From Lachnospiraceae bacterium (GTDB lineage: Bacteria > Bacillota > Clostridia > Lachnospirales > Lachnospiraceae): 37,971 nt of DNA. The number at the start of each line of letters is the position of its first letter. The first letter of the stretch is position 1. Below are positions 1 to 12,852 of the stretch, piece after piece. The stretch covers positions 1-37,971 of the forward strand of contig JAILGE010000001.1 of NCBI GenBank assembly GCA_024697065.1, in the 5' to 3' direction. A program made the translations under genes and the position numbers. The notes below the pieces were generated by a model. That model ran no database searches. It saw only the letters and a program-made list of their open reading frames with translations, and was not told the origin of the DNA.

Positions 1-1209
1 AGCAACACGGCCCGAACCAACGGTACGGCCACCCTCACGGATAGCGAAGGTAAGACCCTGCTCCATAGCGATCGGGTGAATGAGCTCGATGGTCATCTCA
101 ACGTTATCACCGGGCATGCACATCTCGGTACCAGCCGGGAGTTCGCAAACACCGGTAACGTCCGTAGTACGGAAATAGAACTGAGGACGATAGTTGTTGA
201 AGAAAGGAGTATGACGACCACCTTCATCCTTGGTAAGAACGTAAACCTGAGCGGTGAACTTCTTGTGGCACTTTACGCTGCCGGGCTTAGCAAGAACCTG
301 TCCTCTCTCGATATCCTTTCTGTCGATACCACGAAGGAGAGCACCGATATTATCACCGGCTTCAGCCTGATCAAGGAGCTTGTGGAACATCTCGATACCT
401 GTAACAACAGTCTTCTGAACGTCCTCACGTACACCGATGATCTCAACTTCTTCGTTAAGGTTAAGAGTACCTCTCTCAACACGACCTGTAGCAACAGTAC
501 CACGACCGGAGATTGTGAATACGTCCTCGACAGGCATAAGGAAAGGCTTATCTGTATCACGCTGAGGATCAGGAATAGCTGTATCAACAGTATTCATGAG
601 CTCCATGATTCTGTCACCCCAGTTTCCGCCAAGCTCAGTACCATCAGCAAGCTTTGCAGGAGCTGAAGGATCCTGAAGTGCCTGGAAAGCAGATCCCTTT
701 ACGATAGGGCAATCGTTGAAATCGTACTCAGCAAGCTGATCCTTGATTTCCTCTTCAACGAGCTCAAGAAGCTCAGGATCGTCAACCATATCACACTTGT
801 TAAGGAATACAACGATGTAAGGAACACCAACCTGTCTTGAAAGAAGGATGTGCTCTTTTGTCTGAGCCATAACACCATCAGTTGCAGCAACAACGAGGAT
901 AGCACCATCCATCTGTGCAGCACCCGTGATCATGTTCTTAACGTAGTCAGCGTGGCCCGGGCAGTCAACGTGAGCATAGTGTCTCTTCTCTGTCTGGTAC
1001 TCAACGTGAGCTGTAGAGATTGTGATTCCTCTTTCTCTCTCTTCGGGAGCCTTATCGATCTGATCAAAAGCCTCAGCCTTGTTTCCGTCAACTCTCTCAG
1101 AAAGAACCTTTGTGATTGCTGCTGTAAGAGTTGTCTTACCGTGGTCAACGTGACCGATTGTACCGATGTTGCAGTGCGGCTTTGATCTGTCAAATTTCTC
1201 TTTTGCCAT
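1..1209 (-). CDS. tuf: Translation elongation factor Tu (3' end cut by window edge)
   Basis: EF-Tu is the GTPase that delivers aminoacyl-tRNA to the ribosomal A site. The frame gives 403 residues with no stop and ends in [10 protein letters not shown], so only about four residues of the usual C-terminus (TIIE or similar) lie outside the window. The P-loop GHVDHGKT is at residues 19-26, followed by the switch II motif DCPGH and the guanine-binding NKCD. The start ATG at 1207-1209 is preceded by AAAGGAGG at the right distance. It is the last gene of the str cluster, 124 bp after fusA, and that gap carries its own strong promoter, so tuf can be expressed beyond the level of the operon. Identity is certain. 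Confidence 0.98.
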   Translation of the reverse strand, partial: MAKEKFDRSKPHCNIGTIGHVDHGKTTLTAAITKVLSERVDGNKAEAFDQIDKAPEERERGITISTAHVEYQTEKRHYAHVDCPGHADYVKNMITGAAQMDGAILVVAATDGVMAQTKEHILLSRQVGVPYIVVFLNKCDMVDDPELLELVEEEIKDQLAEYDFNDCPIVKGSAFQALQDPSAPAKLADGTELGGNWGDRIMELMNTVDTAIPDPQRDTDKPFLMPVEDVFTISGRGTVATGRVERGTLNLNEEVEIIGVREDVQKTVVTGIEMFHKLLDQAEAGDNIGALLRGIDRKDIERGQVLAKPGSVKCHKKFTAQVYVLTKDEGGRHTPFFNNYRPQFYFRTTDVTGVCELPAGTEMCMPGDNVEMTIELIHPIAMEQGLTFAIREGGRTVGSGRVA

Positions 1210-1284
1210 TTTAAATTTCCTCCTTTAAAGTGGACATTTAACGGGGTCAATCCCCTATTTGTTTTAGAATCAACGCTGTGTCCC

Positions 1285-1313
1285 ATTATATTAAAAACAC
1301 AGCGCTATTTCAA
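1285..1313 (-). promoter_or_regulatory. Sigma-A promoter of tuf, overlapped by an inverted repeat
   Basis: On the minus strand TTGAAA (1308-1313) is followed after exactly 17 bp by a perfect TATAAT (1285-1290), 76 bp upstream of the tuf start. The arms CGCTGTGT (1274-1281) and ACACAGCG (1297-1304) form an 8-bp inverted repeat that encloses the -10 box. There is no T-run after it on the minus strand, so it is not a terminator. It may be an operator or a hairpin at the transcript start. Confidence 0.8.
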
Positions 1314-1333
1314 GTTGATTTTTGCGACAATAA

Positions 1334-3496
1334 TTACTTAGCCTGGGCTGATAAAACCTTCTCCTGAACGTTCTTGGGAACCTGTTCATATTTCTCGAAG
1401 AACATTGAGTAGTTTCCTCTACCCTGTGTCTTTGAGCGAAGGTCTGTAGCGTATCCGAACATTTCTGCCAGGGGAACGAATCCCTTAACCATCTTACCGC
1501 CACCGATATCTTCCATGCTCTCGACACGTCCGCGTCTTGAGTTCATATCGCCGATTACATCACCCATGTATTCCTCGGGCATTGTAACTTCGACTCTCAT
1601 GATAGGCTCAAGCAGAACGGGACCACCCTTTTCCATAGCTTCCTTGAAAGCCATAGATCCGGCAATGTGGAATGCCATTTCGGAGGAATCGACCTCGTGG
1701 TAAGAACCATCGTATACATTTGCATGTACACCGAGAACGGGGAATCCGCCGAGTATACCGCACTTTGTAGCCTCTTCGATACCTTCGCCGACTGCAGGGA
1801 TGTATTCCTTGGGAATAGCACCACCGACAACGGTTGACTCGAAGAGAAGTGTGGGAGGCTCATTGATAAGGACATTAGCCTTAGGATCAACTTCGAATTT
1901 CTCAACATTTGTATCCATGGGCTCGAAGATAACTTTACAGTGACCGTACTGACCACGTCCGCCGGACTGCTTGGCATACTTCTTATCGATATCAACTCTC
2001 TTTGTAAATGTTTCCTTGTAAGCAACCTGAGGAGCGCCGACATTAGCTTCTACATTGAATTCACGGAGAAGTCTGTCAACGATGATCTCAAGGTGGAGCT
2101 CACCCATACCGGCGATGATGGTCTGACCTGTCTCTTCATCGGTATGTGCGCGGAATGTAGGATCTTCTTCAGCAAGCTTTGCAAGAGCTTCGCCGAGCTT
2201 ACCCTGACCTGCTTTGGTCTTAGGCTCGATAGCGAGCTGGATAACGGGCTCAGGGAACTCCATAGACTCAAGGATGATAGGATGCTGCTCGTCACAGATC
2301 GTATCACCTGTTGCAGTTACCTTGAAACCTACTGCTGCTGCGATATCACCTGAAAATACCTCATCGATCTCGGAACGCTTGTTAGCATGCATCTGAAGGA
2401 TACGGCCAACACGCTCTTTCTTCTGCTTGGATGAGTTATATACATATGAACCTGCTTTTAATGTTCCGGAGTATACACGGAAGAAAGCAAGCTTTCCAAC
2501 GAAGGGATCGGAAATGATCTTGAATGCAAGACCTGCGAAAGGTGCATCGTCAGATGAAGGAGTAGACAAAGGATTTCCATCCATATCTGTTCCCTCAGCA
2601 TCAGGTACATCTGTAGGTGCAGGCATGAAATCTACTACTGCATCAAGAAGCTTCTGAATACCCTTGTTGAAGTGAGCGGATCCGCAAAGTACGGGTACTC
2701 CTTCGTTAGAGATGGTTCCCTTACGAAGTGCAACCTTCATCTCGGCGATAGTAGGTTCTGTACCCTCAAGGTACTTCTCCATAAGCTCTTCGTCGAAATC
2801 GCAAACCTGCTCAACAAGCTTTGTATGCCATTCCTCAGCCTCATCCTTCATATCATCGGGGATGTCTGTGATGGAAATGTCTTCGCCCTTGTTGTCGTTG
2901 AAGATATAAGCCTTCATCTCGAACAGGTCTACAAAGCCTTTAAAATTATCTTCCTTACCGATAGGAAGCTCGATAACAACAGCGTTCTTTCCAAGCTTTG
3001 TTCCGATCTCCTTAACGGTGTTCATGAAGTTCGCACCCATGATATCCATCTTGTTGACGAATGCCATACGGGGAACCTTGTAGGTGTCAGCCTGACGCCA
3101 TACATTTTCGGACTGCGGCTCAACACCGCCCTTAGCATCAAATACACCGACAGCGCCGTCGAGTACACGGAGTGATCTTTCTACCTCAACGGTGAAGTCA
3201 ACGTGTCCCGGGGTATCGATGATGTTGATACGATGCTCAAGTGCATTAGGATCCTTCTTGTTGTTCTCCTGATGCGTCCAATGACAGGTGGTCGCGGCAG
3301 ATGTGATAGTGATACCACGCTCCTGTTCCTGCTCCATGTAGTCCATGGTTGCAGTACCTTCGTAGGTCTCACCGATCTTATAATTGACACCGGTGTAATA
3401 AAGAATACGCTCGGTCAATGTCGTCTTACCGGCATCGATATGAGCCATGATACCGATATTTCTGGTACGCTCAAGAGGATATTCTCTCTGTGCCAT
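1334..3496 (-). CDS. fusA: Translation elongation factor G
   Basis: EF-G is the GTPase that drives ribosomal translocation and, with RRF, ribosome recycling. The protein is 720 residues, slightly longer than the usual 690-700. Visible GTPase motifs are AHIDAGKTT (residues 18-26), DTPGH (94-98) and NKMD (148-151), followed by the expected domains II-V. The start is supported by AAAGGAGGG just upstream of the ATG. It lies 17 bp downstream of rpsG and is cotranscribed with it in the standard rpsL-rpsG-fusA-tuf order. No tetracycline ribosomal-protection features were noted, and the gene sits in the housekeeping position. Confidence 0.98.
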   Translation of the reverse strand: MAQREYPLERTRNIGIMAHIDAGKTTLTERILYYTGVNYKIGETYEGTATMDYMEQEQERGITITSAATTCHWTHQENNKKDPNALEHRINIIDTPGHVDFTVEVERSLRVLDGAVGVFDAKGGVEPQSENVWRQADTYKVPRMAFVNKMDIMGANFMNTVKEIGTKLGKNAVVIELPIGKEDNFKGFVDLFEMKAYIFNDNKGEDISITDIPDDMKDEAEEWHTKLVEQVCDFDEELMEKYLEGTEPTIAEMKVALRKGTISNEGVPVLCGSAHFNKGIQKLLDAVVDFMPAPTDVPDAEGTDMDGNPLSTPSSDDAPFAGLAFKIISDPFVGKLAFFRVYSGTLKAGSYVYNSSKQKKERVGRILQMHANKRSEIDEVFSGDIAAAVGFKVTATGDTICDEQHPIILESMEFPEPVIQLAIEPKTKAGQGKLGEALAKLAEEDPTFRAHTDEETGQTIIAGMGELHLEIIVDRLLREFNVEANVGAPQVAYKETFTKRVDIDKKYAKQSGGRGQYGHCKVIFEPMDTNVEKFEVDPKANVLINEPPTLLFESTVVGGAIPKEYIPAVGEGIEEATKCGILGGFPVLGVHANVYDGSYHEVDSSEMAFHIAGSMAFKEAMEKGGPVLLEPIMRVEVTMPEEYMGDVIGDMNSRRGRVESMEDIGGGKMVKGFVPLAEMFGYATDLRSKTQGRGNYSMFFEKYEQVPKNVQEKVLSAQAK

Positions 3497-3513
3497 AGTC
3501 GCTCCCTCCTTTC

Positions 3514-4026
<513 letters not shown>

Positions 4027-4086
4027 TCATCGGTACTCACACTTTTAACTAATGTGTACGTGCTGTCTATACTTGATAGAGCAGAC

Positions 4087-4110
4087 CCTGCTGCATTATG
4101 CTGCCGCAGG
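4087..4110 (-). promoter_or_regulatory. Hairpin in the rpsL-rpsG intergenic region
   Basis: The outer arms CCTGC and GCAGG, followed by one mismatch and three further pairs, form a stem of about nine base pairs around a short A/T loop. In E. coli the S7 repressor site lies between rpsL and rpsG, so a translational operator is possible, but nothing in the sequence proves it. No T-run follows, so it is not a terminator. Confidence 0.35.
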
Positions 4111-4163
4111 ATCTTCTGAATCAGAACTCCAACACTTAAAATTAGTCACAGTGGTACTGAGGC

Positions 4164-4577
4164 TTACTTCTTCGGTCTCTTGGCACCGTACTTGGAACGG
4201 GCCTGCTTTCTGTCTGCAACACCTGCGGTATCAAGTGTTCCGCGGATGATGTGGTAACGTGTACCGGGAAGGTCCTTTACTCTTCCACCCCTTACAAGAA
4301 CAACGCTGTGCTCCTGAAGGTTGTGGCCCTCACCGGGGATGTAACTCGTTACTTCGATACCGTTTGAAAGACGAACTCTGGCGATCTTTCTGAGCGCTGA
4401 GTTAGGCTTCTTAGGGGTAGCAGTCTTAACTGCAGTGCAGACACCACGCTTCTGCGGTGAGCTGGTATCAATGCTCTTCTTGTGAAGAGAGTTGAAACCT
4501 GTGAGCAGCGCAGGAGCTGTAGACTTCTTAACAGAGGTCTGACGTCCCTTTCTTACTAACTGGTTAAATGTAGGCAT
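4164..4577 (-). CDS. rpsL: 30S ribosomal protein S12
   Basis: S12 sits at the decoding centre and governs fidelity. The 137-residue length and the insert near residues 25-40 are typical of Firmicutes S12 (E. coli 124 residues). The motif [11 protein letters not shown] is at residues 54-64 and GGRVKDLPG at about 97-105. The lysines equivalent to E. coli K43 (here K57) and K88 (here K101) are wild type, so no streptomycin-resistance substitution is present at these two positions. An AAAGGAG Shine-Dalgarno precedes the ATG. It is the first gene of the str operon, with its own promoter upstream. No L7Ae-like gene is present between rpoC and rpsL, unlike Bacillus. Confidence 0.98.
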   Translation of the reverse strand: MPTFNQLVRKGRQTSVKKSTAPALLTGFNSLHKKSIDTSSPQKRGVCTAVKTATPKKPNSALRKIARVRLSNGIEVTSYIPGEGHNLQEHSVVLVRGGRVKDLPGTRYHIIRGTLDTAGVADRKQARSKYGAKRPKK

Positions 4578-4655
4578 TCTGATTCATCTCCTTTCTGACT
4601 TAACATGATCTACGCCAAAAGGGCGCAATACTCCCTTTTTTACGCGTGCTTGAAC

Positions 4656-4685
4656 ATTATACTTTCAGGCGGTATCACATGTCAA
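4656..4685 (-). promoter_or_regulatory. Sigma-A promoter of the str operon (rpsL-rpsG-fusA-tuf)
   Basis: A perfect TTGACA (4680-4685) and a perfect TATAAT (4656-4661) are separated by 18 bp on the minus strand, just downstream of the rpoC terminator. The leader of about 70 nt contains a short AAAAGGG/CCCTTTT inverted repeat (about 4617-4640) followed by only four T residues. Confidence 0.88.
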
Positions 4686-4698
4686 GAAGAAATTTAAC

Positions 4699-4737
4699 AA
4701 AAAGCCCACCCTTCCTTATCGGAAAGATGGGCTTTTT
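4699..4737 (-). terminator. Intrinsic terminator after rpoC
   Basis: The arms AAAAGCCCAtCtTTCC and GGAAgGgTGGGCTTTTT form a long stem with a 5-nt loop and a U-run, starting 33 bp past the rpoC stop. It separates the rpo and str transcripts. Confidence 0.92.
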
Positions 4738-4769
4738 ACCATTATCGTTTCAGTACTCTGATAAAGTTC

Positions 4770-7700
4770 TTACTGCTCGTCTGTTGAAGTTTCCGCTTCA
4801 GCAAGTACTTCTTCTGTCTCTTCCTCAGCAAAAGCTGTATCTTCGATATCCTCATCCTCGGTGAAGTTGATCTCGTCATCATCATCGATCTCGGGTGCAT
4901 CGATATCGAATCTTACATCGCGGTAACGGCGGATACCTGTTCCTGCAGGGATCAGCTTACCGATGATAACGTTCTCCTTGAGTCCGTTAAGAGGATCGAC
5001 CTTACCCTTGATGGCAGCTTCCGTAAGAACTCTTGTGGTCTCCTGGAATGATGCGGCTGAAAGGAAGGAATCCGTAGCCAAAGCTGCCTTGGTGATACCG
5101 AGTACCACATCTGCAACCTGGATAAGCTTCTTGCCTTCTGCGGCAAGTTCCTCATTCTTATTCTCAACATCAAGTCTGTCAACCATTGATCCGGGCAGAT
5201 AATCGGAATCACCGGGATCTTCGATGCGCTGCTTCTTGAGCATCTGTCTGATGATAACTTCGATATGCTTGTCGGCAAGCTCAACACCCTGAGCACGGTA
5301 AACAACCTGTACTTCACGGATCAGGTAGTTCTCAAGAGCATCGATACCCTTGATCTCAAGCAGATCATGAGGATCAAGTGAACCTTCAGTAAGCTCATCA
5401 CCGGCTTCAATGGTCTGGCCGTCCTTAACAACGATCTTTGCACCGAAGGGGATCTCATAATCCTTATCCTTCTCATCATTCTTTACAGTGATCTTACGCT
5501 TGATCATGTTGCCGTTATGTTCCTCATGTATCGCAACTTCACCTGATACAGCGGATACAATGGCAAGTCCCTTAGGCTTACGAGCCTCGAAAAGCTCCTC
5601 AACTCGGGGAAGACCCTGTGTGATATCCTTACCGGCAACACCACCGGAGTGGAACGTTCTCATGGTAAGCTGTGTACCGGGCTCACCTATAGCCTGAGCG
5701 GCGATGATACCTACTGCTTCACCGACCTGAACGGGCTCACCAGTAGCCATGTTCGCGCCGTAGCACTTAGCACAGATACCGATCTGACTCTTACAGGTCA
5801 TAATGGAACGGATCTTAACATGCTCAAGTCCTGCCTTGCCGATAGCCTCAGCACGCTTGGGAGTGATCATGTGATTACACTTAACGATCATATTGCCGTC
5901 AGCATCGAAGACATCCTCTGCTGCGAATCTTCCACGTACGCGGTCCTCAAGGCTCTCTGTCTCCTTGTTACCGGTATAAAGAGCTTCAACAACGATTCCC
6001 GGGATCTCTTTTCTGTTCTCGGAGCAATCGATCTCTCTGATGATAAGCTCCTGACAAACGTCAACCATTCGTCTTGTAAGGTAACCGGAGTCAGCCGTAC
6101 GAAGAGCGGTATCTGTAAGTCCTTTACGGGCACCATGTGAAGATGAGAAATACTCGAGTACGTTAAATCCTTCACGGAGGTTGGACTTAACGGGAAGTTC
6201 GATCGTCTCACCCTTTGTATTACCTACGAGACCTCTCATACCCGCTAACTGCTTCATCTGCTTCTTGGAACCACGGGCTCCGGAGTCGGCCATCATTCGG
6301 ATGTTATTTACAGCATCCAGACCGTTCATCATCTCTTCGGTAAGTTCATTATCGGCATGTTCCCATACTTTGATAACTTCTTTTCTTCTCTCATTCTCTG
6401 TAAGTTCACCGAAGAAGAAGTTCTCGTTGATCTCATCAACCTTCTTCTGAGCCTCTTCCATGATCTGAGGCTTCTTCTCGGGAACGATGATATCGGAGAT
6501 CGATACTGTAAGTGCAGCTCTTGTGGAGAACTTGTAACCGATGGCCTTAACCATGTCAAGAACCTCAGCGGTACGTGTTGCACCATGTGTATTGATAACC
6601 TTTCCGAGTATCTTCTTGAGCATCTGTCTGTCTACGAGGAAGCAGATTTCAGGCTCAAGGAATGTTTCGGGAGCGCTCTCATCACGCTTAACGAAGCCGA
6701 GGTCCTGAGGAAGTATCTCGTTGAAGAGAAGACGTCCGAGTGATGTTACAACAATACCCTCAACCTCATTACCGTTGACAACTTTCTCCATACGTACCTT
6801 GATAGGTGCATGAAGATCAAGAGCTCCGTTTTCGTAAGCAAGAAGTGCTTCATTAAGTCCCTTGAAGAACTTACCTTCGCCAAGCATTGTGTCGACATTT
6901 ACGCCGGAAGCGATCATCTCGAACTGCTTATCGCTGAAGCCGAATTTCTTCTTGTATTCTTCTACAGCTGCGCTGTGTTCCTTCACTCTCTTGTTGAAAT
7001 CAGCATCAGACTCCTCTTCGCCCTTCTTGGGTGCTTCGGGAGCTGTTGAACGAAGCTGTGTAAGATAATAAATACCGAGAACCATATCCTGTGTAGGAAC
7101 GGCAACAGGTGCGCCGTCCGAAGGCTTTAAGAGGTTATTCGGTGAAAGAAGCATAAAGCGGCACTCAGCCTGTGCTTCTACTGACAGAGGAAGGTGGATA
7201 GCCATCTGGTCTCCGTCGAAGTCGGCGTTGAACGCGGTACATACAAGGGGATGAAGCTTGATAGCCTTACCTTCAACAAGTACCGGCTCGAATGCCTGGA
7301 TACCGAGTCTGTGGAGAGTCGGTGCACGGTTAAGCATAACGGGATGCTCTGTGATAACTTCCTCAAGCACATCCCAAACCGCATCATTCTGACGCTCAAC
7401 CATCTTCTTGGCAGCCTTTATGTTCTGGCAGATTCCCTTACCTACAAGCTCCTTCATAACGAAAGGCTTGAAAAGTTCGATAGCCATTTCCTTGGGAAGT
7501 CCGCACTGGTAGATCTTGAGTTCGGGACCTACGACGATAACCGAACGTCCGGAATAGTCTACACGCTTTCCGAGAAGGTTCTGACGGAAACGTCCGGTCT
7601 TACCTTTAAGCATCTCGGAGAGACTCTTTAATGCACGGTTACCGGGGCCGGTCACAACCCTGCCTCTGCGTCCGTTATCTATAAGCGCATCAACTGCTTC

Positions 7701-8624
7701 CTGAAGCATACGCTTTTCGTTTCTTACGATGATCTCGGGAGCATGCAGATCCAACAGCTTCTGAAGTCTGTTATTTCTGTTGATTATCCTTCTGTACAGA
7801 TCGTTCAGATCGGATGTTGCAAAACGTCCGCCGTCAAGCTGTACCATAGGACGGAGATCGGGGGGGATAACGGGTATCGTATCCATGATCATCCATTCAG
7901 GCTTATTACCTGACTCTCTGAAAGCTTCTACTACTTCCAGTCTCTTTACGATCTTTGCTCTCTTCTGACCCTTTGTAGCCTCATCGGCAAGTTCTGCCTT
8001 GAGTTCATCGGATTCCTTCTCGAGATCTACAGTTGCAAGAAGCTCCTTGATAGCCTCCGCACCCATACCTACACGGAACTTCTGGTTCGCATTATCTGCA
8101 GAGTGCTTAGCCTCTTCATACTCATGCTCGGAAAGAACCTGCTTGAAGTGCAGATCCGATGTTCCGGGATCGAGTACTATGTAAGATGCAAAATAAAGCA
8201 CCTTCTCAAGTACCTTCGGAGACAGATCGAGAAGCAGTCCCATACGACTGGGTATTCCCTTAAAGTACCAGATATGTGATACAGGTGCGGCAAGTTCGAT
8301 CCTGCCCATACGCTCACGACGAACGGAAGCCTTGGTAACCTCTACACCACATCTGTCACAGATAACACCCTTATAACGGATCTTACGATACTTTCCGCAG
8401 TGACATTCCCAGTCCTTGCTGGGTCCGAATATCCTCTCGCAGAAAAGGCCGTCCTTTTCAGGCTTGAGGGTACGGTAGTTGATCGTCTCAGGCTTTGTTA
8501 CAACGCCTGCATCCGGATCGTTATTTCTGGTGGACCACTCTCTTATAGTCTCAGGAGAAGCCAGTCCGATACGGACTTTACTGAATGTAACGGGCTGGTA
8601 TTCATTATTCTTTGTCTCAGACAT
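4770..8624 (-). CDS. rpoC: DNA-directed RNA polymerase subunit beta'
   Basis: This is the catalytic clamp subunit of RNA polymerase. The 1284-residue product shows the N-terminal zinc site (cysteines 74, 76, 89 and 92), the absolutely conserved Mg-binding motif NADFDGDQM near residue 470, and the second zinc site ([11 protein letters not shown]) in the C-terminal third. It ends in a long acidic tail (roughly the last 45 residues, rich in Asp and Glu). An AAGGAG precedes the ATG by nine bases. It is cotranscribed with rpoB (25-bp gap) and followed by a strong terminator. No insertion or frameshift is apparent. Confidence 0.98.
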   Translation of the reverse strand: MSETKNNEYQPVTFSKVRIGLASPETIREWSTRNNDPDAGVVTKPETINYRTLKPEKDGLFCERIFGPSKDWECHCGKYRKIRYKGVICDRCGVEVTKASVRRERMGRIELAAPVSHIWYFKGIPSRMGLLLDLSPKVLEKVLYFASYIVLDPGTSDLHFKQVLSEHEYEEAKHSADNANQKFRVGMGAEAIKELLATVDLEKESDELKAELADEATKGQKRAKIVKRLEVVEAFRESGNKPEWMIMDTIPVIPPDLRPMVQLDGGRFATSDLNDLYRRIINRNNRLQKLLDLHAPEIIVRNEKRMLQEAVDALIDNGRRGRVVTGPGNRALKSLSEMLKGKTGRFRQNLLGKRVDYSGRSVIVVGPELKIYQCGLPKEMAIELFKPFVMKELVGKGICQNIKAAKKMVERQNDAVWDVLEEVITEHPVMLNRAPTLHRLGIQAFEPVLVEGKAIKLHPLVCTAFNADFDGDQMAIHLPLSVEAQAECRFMLLSPNNLLKPSDGAPVAVPTQDMVLGIYYLTQLRSTAPEAPKKGEEESDADFNKRVKEHSAAVEEYKKKFGFSDKQFEMIASGVNVDTMLGEGKFFKGLNEALLAYENGALDLHAPIKVRMEKVVNGNEVEGIVVTSLGRLLFNEILPQDLGFVKRDESAPETFLEPEICFLVDRQMLKKILGKVINTHGATRTAEVLDMVKAIGYKFSTRAALTVSISDIIVPEKKPQIMEEAQKKVDEINENFFFGELTENERRKEVIKVWEHADNELTEEMMNGLDAVNNIRMMADSGARGSKKQMKQLAGMRGLVGNTKGETIELPVKSNLREGFNVLEYFSSSHGARKGLTDTALRTADSGYLTRRMVDVCQELIIREIDCSENRKEIPGIVVEALYTGNKETESLEDRVRGRFAAEDVFDADGNMIVKCNHMITPKRAEAIGKAGLEHVKIRSIMTCKSQIGICAKCYGANMATGEPVQVGEAVGIIAAQAIGEPGTQLTMRTFHSGGVAGKDITQGLPRVEELFEARKPKGLAIVSAVSGEVAIHEEHNGNMIKRKITVKNDEKDKDYEIPFGAKIVVKDGQTIEAGDELTEGSLDPHDLLEIKGIDALENYLIREVQVVYRAQGVELADKHIEVIIRQMLKKQRIEDPGDSDYLPGSMVDRLDVENKNEELAAEGKKLIQVADVVLGITKAALATDSFLSAASFQETTRVLTEAAIKGKVDPLNGLKENVIIGKLIPAGTGIRRYRDVRFDIDAPEIDDDDEINFTEDEDIEDTAFAEEETEEVLAEAETSTDEQ

Positions 8625-8649
8625 TTCTAACGCTCCTTAATAAATTTGT

Positions 8650-11600
8650 TTATTCGCCGTCTTCTGCATCCGCTGAAAATGATACGTCTGCGAAGTCTTC
8701 TTCGTCTGCCGCATCGCTTTCCTCTTCAGCAGGTGCATCCGCAACAAGATCGCCGTTCTTATCAAGCGCACCTGTGCTGTATCCGTCTGCTCCGCTGAAA
8801 TCGCTTCGGTTTCCTCCGCTTAATTCATGCATGAATTCGCTGTCGTTGTAATCAACATTTTCCTTGAGCTCGATCTCGTTGTCGTCCTCATCGAGAACCT
8901 TGACATCAAGTGCAAGTGACTGGAGTTCCTTAAGCAATACCTTGAAGGACTCGGGGATTCCGGGTTCAGGTATGTTCTCACCCTTAACGATAGCTTCATA
9001 AGTCTTAACACGTCCGATAACATCGTCAGACTTAACGGTAAGCATTTCCTGAAGAGTATATGCTGCGCCGTAAGCTTCGAGAGCCCAAACTTCCATTTCT
9101 CCGAAACGCTGTCCGCCGAACTGAGCCTTACCACCGAGAGGCTGCTGTGTAACCAGTGAGTACGGGCCTGTTGAACGTGCATGGATCTTATCGTCAACAA
9201 GGTGATGCAGCTTAACGTAATGCATGTGTCCGATGGTAACCGGACCGTCGAAGAATTCACCTGTACGTCCGTCACGGAGTCTTACCTTACCGTCCTTGGA
9301 AAGAGGAACACCCTTCCAGAGCTTTCTGTGATCTCTGTTCTTATCGAGGTATTCCATAACCTCGGGAAGAAGTTCAGCCTTGTGAAGAGCACTGAATGTC
9401 TCGCTCTTCTTGTACTCAACGCCTTCCTTCTCCGACCATTCCTTAGCTTCCTTTTCGTCGAAAGGCTTATTTACATAGTCGTTTGCCAGATCAAGTGTAT
9501 CCTGGATATCATCCTCGTCAGCACCGTCAAAGACAGGTGTTGCGATATTGAATCCGAGAGCCTTTGCAGCAAGTGAAAGATGGATCTCAAGCACCTGTCC
9601 GATGTTCATTCGGGAAGGAACGCCGAGAGGGTTAAGCACGATATCAAGTGGTCTGCCGTTAGGAAGATAAGGCATATCCTCTACGGGAAGCACTCTTGAA
9701 ACTACACCCTTGTTTCCGTGACGACCTGACATCTTATCACCAACGGAAATCTTTCTCTTCTGTGCGATATAAATACGTACTTTCTTGTTAACACCGGCAT
9801 TAAGCTCTGTATCACCGGCTTCTTTTGAAAATACCTTTGCGTCTACTACAACACCGTACATTCCGTGAGGAACCTTAAGTGATGTATCACGTACTTCACG
9901 CGCCTTTTCACCGAAGATGGCACGAAGAAGTCTCTCTTCGGGAGTAAGATCTGTCTCTCCCTTGGGAGTAACCTTACCTACAAGGATATCTCCGGCACGA
10001 ACCTCTGCACCGATGCGGATGATACCGCGCTCATCAAGATCCTTGAGTGCATCCTCACCTACGCCGGGGATATCACGTGTGATCTCTTCGGGTCCGAGCT
10101 TTGTATCTCTTGCCTCTGATTCATACTCTTCGATATGAACGGAAGTATATACATCTTCCTTAACCAGTCTCTCTGAAAGGAGAACGGCATCCTCGTAGTT
10201 GTAACCTTCCCAGGTCATGAAACCGATGAGAGGGTTCTTACCGAGTCCGAGCTCACCCTTGCTGGTGGAAGGACCGTCTGCGATAACCTGTCCCTTGGCA
10301 ACATGATCGCCTGAGAATACGATAGGCTTCTGATTGTAGCAGGTTGACTGGTTGCTTCTCATGAACTTCTCAAGAGGATACTCTCTGACTTTTCCGTCAT
10401 CATCGCTCTTGATCCTGATAAGGTTGGAAGCAACATATGTAACAGTACCGGGCTCAGCAGCGACTACACATACACCTGAGTCAACGGCTGTCTTTGTCTC
10501 GATACCGGTTCCGATAGCGGGTGCCTCGGTAAAGAGAAGAGGAACTGCCTGACGCTGCATGTTACATCCCATGAGAGCACGTGTTGTATCATCGTTTTCC
10601 AGGAAAGGAATGAGTCCTGCGGAAACCGAGAATACCATCTTAGGTGATACGTCCATGAAGTCATACTCACCGCGGGGGTAAGCCTGGACTTCCGTACGGA
10701 ATCTACCTGATACGTTCTTATTGATGAAGTGACCCTTCTCATCAAGAGGCTCATTAGCCTGAGCTACATGGTAATTATCCTCTTCATCAGCGGTCATATA
10801 AACAACATCGTTGGTAACGACAGGATTCTCTCCGTCCTTCTTGTTGATCTTACGGTAAGGAGTCTCGATGAAACCGTACTCGTTGATCCTTGCATAGGAA
10901 GCAAGAGAGTTGATAAGTCCGATGTTGGGACCTTCGGGAGTCTCGATAGGACACATACGTCCGTAGTGGGTGTAGTGTACGTCTCGAACCTCAAATCCTG
11001 CTCTGTCTCTCGAGAGACCGCCCGGTCCGAGCGCGGAAAGACGTCTCTTGTGAGTAAGCTCTGAAAGCGGGTTGTTCTGGTCCATGAACTGTGACAGCTG
11101 TGAAGATCCAAAGAACTCCTTGATAGCTGCCTGTACGGGCTTTGCATTGATAAGAGCCTGAGGAGAGATCTCATCGCTTGAATTCTGATCATGAGTCGTC
11201 ATCTTCTCACGTACCACTCTCTCCATTCTGGAAAGACCGATACGGTACTGGTTCTGAAGCAGCTCACCTACAGCACGGATACGACGGTTTCCGAGATGAT
11301 CGATATCATCGGAATTACCGATACCGTACTCAAGAGCGATATTGTAGTTGATGGAAGCCAGGATATCACTCTGGGTGATGTGCTTCGGGATAAGGTCATG
11401 AATATTTCTCATAACCGCATCTGAAAGCTGATCCGGCTTGTCGCTGTATTCACGGAGAAGCTTCTTGAGTGAAGGGAAGTATACTCTTTCCTTTATTCCG
11501 AGCGCTTCAGCGTCTATATCGAGCCAGGAATCGATGCTAACCATCAGATTGGAAAGAACTTTAACATTCTTCTTCTCTGTCTGGATCATTACGAATTCTA

Positions 11601-12594
11601 CTGCGGAATCCTGGATCTCATCTGCAAGGTCGGCATCTATAACTGTTCCGGCCTTTGCGATAACATCACCTGTGTAAGGATTCTTAACATCCTCTGCAAG
11701 AACCTTTCCACGTACACGGTTGCGAAGGGCAAGCTTCTTGTTGAACTTGTAACGGCCTACTCTTGCGAGATCGTATCTCTTTGAATCAAAGAAAGTATCA
11801 TCTACATACTTCTTTGCAACTTCTACCTTAAAAGGCTCACCGGGACGAACCTTGCTGTAAAGCTCCTTAAGACCTTCCTCATAAGTTCTGGAAGGATCCT
11901 TTTCGAAAGAAGCAATGAGCTTGGGCTCCTCTCCGAACATCTCGATGATCTCTTCGTTTGTTCCGAGTCCGATGGCACGAAGAAGAACGGTAACAGGCAT
12001 CTTTCTGTTACGGTCTACTTTTACATAGAAAATATCATTGGAATCCGTCTCGTACTCAAGCCATGCACCTCTGTTAGGGATAACGGTTGTAGCGAAAAGA
12101 TTCTTACCGATCTTATCCTGTGTGATCTCATAATAGATACCGGGTGAACGTACCAGCTGGCTGACAATAACACGTTCCGCACCATTGATAATGAAAGTAC
12201 CTGTATCGGTCATCAGCGGGAAGTTACCCATGAAGATCTCATGTTCGCGGATCTGATCGGTATCCTTGTTGTAAAGACGAACCTTTACCTTAAGAGGAGC
12301 TTCATAATTCAGATCGCGTTCCTTGCACTCGTTGATGCTGTACTTAACCTCATCGGTAGCAAGCTTGAAATCAACAAACTCAAGGCTTAACTTGTCGCCA
12401 TGATCTCTGATCGGAGATATATCATCAAAAGCCTCTTTGAGACCTTCGGTAAGAAACCACTCATATGATTTCTTCTGAACCTCGATCAGGTTCGGCATTT
12501 CAAGCACTTCATCACGTCGCTGATAAGTCATCCTCAACGCATTTCCGTGCTTAATGGGTTTAAATCTGTTTTTTTCTTTCATTCCGACATTCAC
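8650..12594 (-). CDS. rpoB: DNA-directed RNA polymerase subunit beta
   Basis: This is the catalytic subunit that shares the active site with beta'. It has 1314 residues. The rifampicin pocket (about residues 490-560) reads [20 protein letters not shown] and then [10 protein letters not shown], so the main resistance positions (equivalents of Q513, D516, H526 and S531) are wild type. The C-terminus carries an acidic extension. The first ATG (12592-12594) has GGGGTGA almost touching it. A second in-frame ATG four codons in (12580-12582) has better spacing from the same G-run and is a realistic alternative. It has its own promoter and lies 25 bp from rpoC. Confidence 0.98.
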   Translation of the reverse strand: MNVGMKEKNRFKPIKHGNALRMTYQRRDEVLEMPNLIEVQKKSYEWFLTEGLKEAFDDISPIRDHGDKLSLEFVDFKLATDEVKYSINECKERDLNYEAPLKVKVRLYNKDTDQIREHEIFMGNFPLMTDTGTFIINGAERVIVSQLVRSPGIYYEITQDKIGKNLFATTVIPNRGAWLEYETDSNDIFYVKVDRNRKMPVTVLLRAIGLGTNEEIIEMFGEEPKLIASFEKDPSRTYEEGLKELYSKVRPGEPFKVEVAKKYVDDTFFDSKRYDLARVGRYKFNKKLALRNRVRGKVLAEDVKNPYTGDVIAKAGTVIDADLADEIQDSAVEFVMIQTEKKNVKVLSNLMVSIDSWLDIDAEALGIKERVYFPSLKKLLREYSDKPDQLSDAVMRNIHDLIPKHITQSDILASINYNIALEYGIGNSDDIDHLGNRRIRAVGELLQNQYRIGLSRMERVVREKMTTHDQNSSDEISPQALINAKPVQAAIKEFFGSSQLSQFMDQNNPLSELTHKRRLSALGPGGLSRDRAGFEVRDVHYTHYGRMCPIETPEGPNIGLINSLASYARINEYGFIETPYRKINKKDGENPVVTNDVVYMTADEEDNYHVAQANEPLDEKGHFINKNVSGRFRTEVQAYPRGEYDFMDVSPKMVFSVSAGLIPFLENDDTTRALMGCNMQRQAVPLLFTEAPAIGTGIETKTAVDSGVCVVAAEPGTVTYVASNLIRIKSDDDGKVREYPLEKFMRSNQSTCYNQKPIVFSGDHVAKGQVIADGPSTSKGELGLGKNPLIGFMTWEGYNYEDAVLLSERLVKEDVYTSVHIEEYESEARDTKLGPEEITRDIPGVGEDALKDLDERGIIRIGAEVRAGDILVGKVTPKGETDLTPEERLLRAIFGEKAREVRDTSLKVPHGMYGVVVDAKVFSKEAGDTELNAGVNKKVRIYIAQKRKISVGDKMSGRHGNKGVVSRVLPVEDMPYLPNGRPLDIVLNPLGVPSRMNIGQVLEIHLSLAAKALGFNIATPVFDGADEDDIQDTLDLANDYVNKPFDEKEAKEWSEKEGVEYKKSETFSALHKAELLPEVMEYLDKNRDHRKLWKGVPLSKDGKVRLRDGRTGEFFDGPVTIGHMHYVKLHHLVDDKIHARSTGPYSLVTQQPLGGKAQFGGQRFGEMEVWALEAYGAAYTLQEMLTVKSDDVIGRVKTYEAIVKGENIPEPGIPESFKVLLKELQSLALDVKVLDEDDNEIELKENVDYNDSEFMHELSGGNRSDFSGADGYSTGALDKNGDLVADAPAEEESDAADEEDFADVSFSADAEDGE

Positions 12595-12683
12595 CCCGTT
12601 TTAATATATGTTAACAGTTACCACGCCACTAAAAGAGTAAAAGAGCACAAAAATACCCCTAAAATCATAATGACGCATTTTTC

Positions 12684-12712
12684 ATAATATCATTTTCGGT
12701 TTTTTAAGTCAA
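12684..12712 (-). promoter_or_regulatory. Sigma-A promoter of rpoBC
   Basis: On the minus strand TTGACT (12707-12712) and TATTAT (12684-12689) are 17 bp apart, about 90 bp before rpoB and downstream of the rplL terminator. This would let rpoBC be transcribed separately from rplJL. Confidence 0.75.
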
Positions 12713-12792
12713 TGAGAAATTTAAGATATTTTAAGAGACCGTCTCACACGAAAAGAGGCGGAGAAAACAGCCTTTTTTCAGGCCCGGAATTA

Positions 12793-12831
12793 AACAAGAA
12801 AGAGGAGCATGCCGATCCGGCACACTCCCCT
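12793..12831 (-). terminator. Intrinsic terminator or attenuator between rplL and rpoB
   Basis: The arms GGGGAGtGTGCCG and CGGCAtGCTCCTC form a 13-bp stem (one mismatch) with a GAT loop, followed by the U-rich tail TTTCTTGTTT, 22 bp after rplL. Partial read-through here would set the ratio of ribosomal protein to polymerase transcripts. Confidence 0.85.
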
Positions 12832-12852
12832 GTCATTTCTTTTAAGAAAAGA

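Noticed and set aside
1274-1304. Inverted repeat after fusA as an intrinsic terminator
   Set aside because: No U-run follows on the minus strand, and the repeat overlaps a near-consensus promoter instead.
4699-4760. A small L7Ae-like ribosomal protein gene between rpoC and rpsL, as in Bacillus
   Set aside because: The 192-bp gap contains only a terminator and the rpsL promoter and leader; no frame codes for such a protein.
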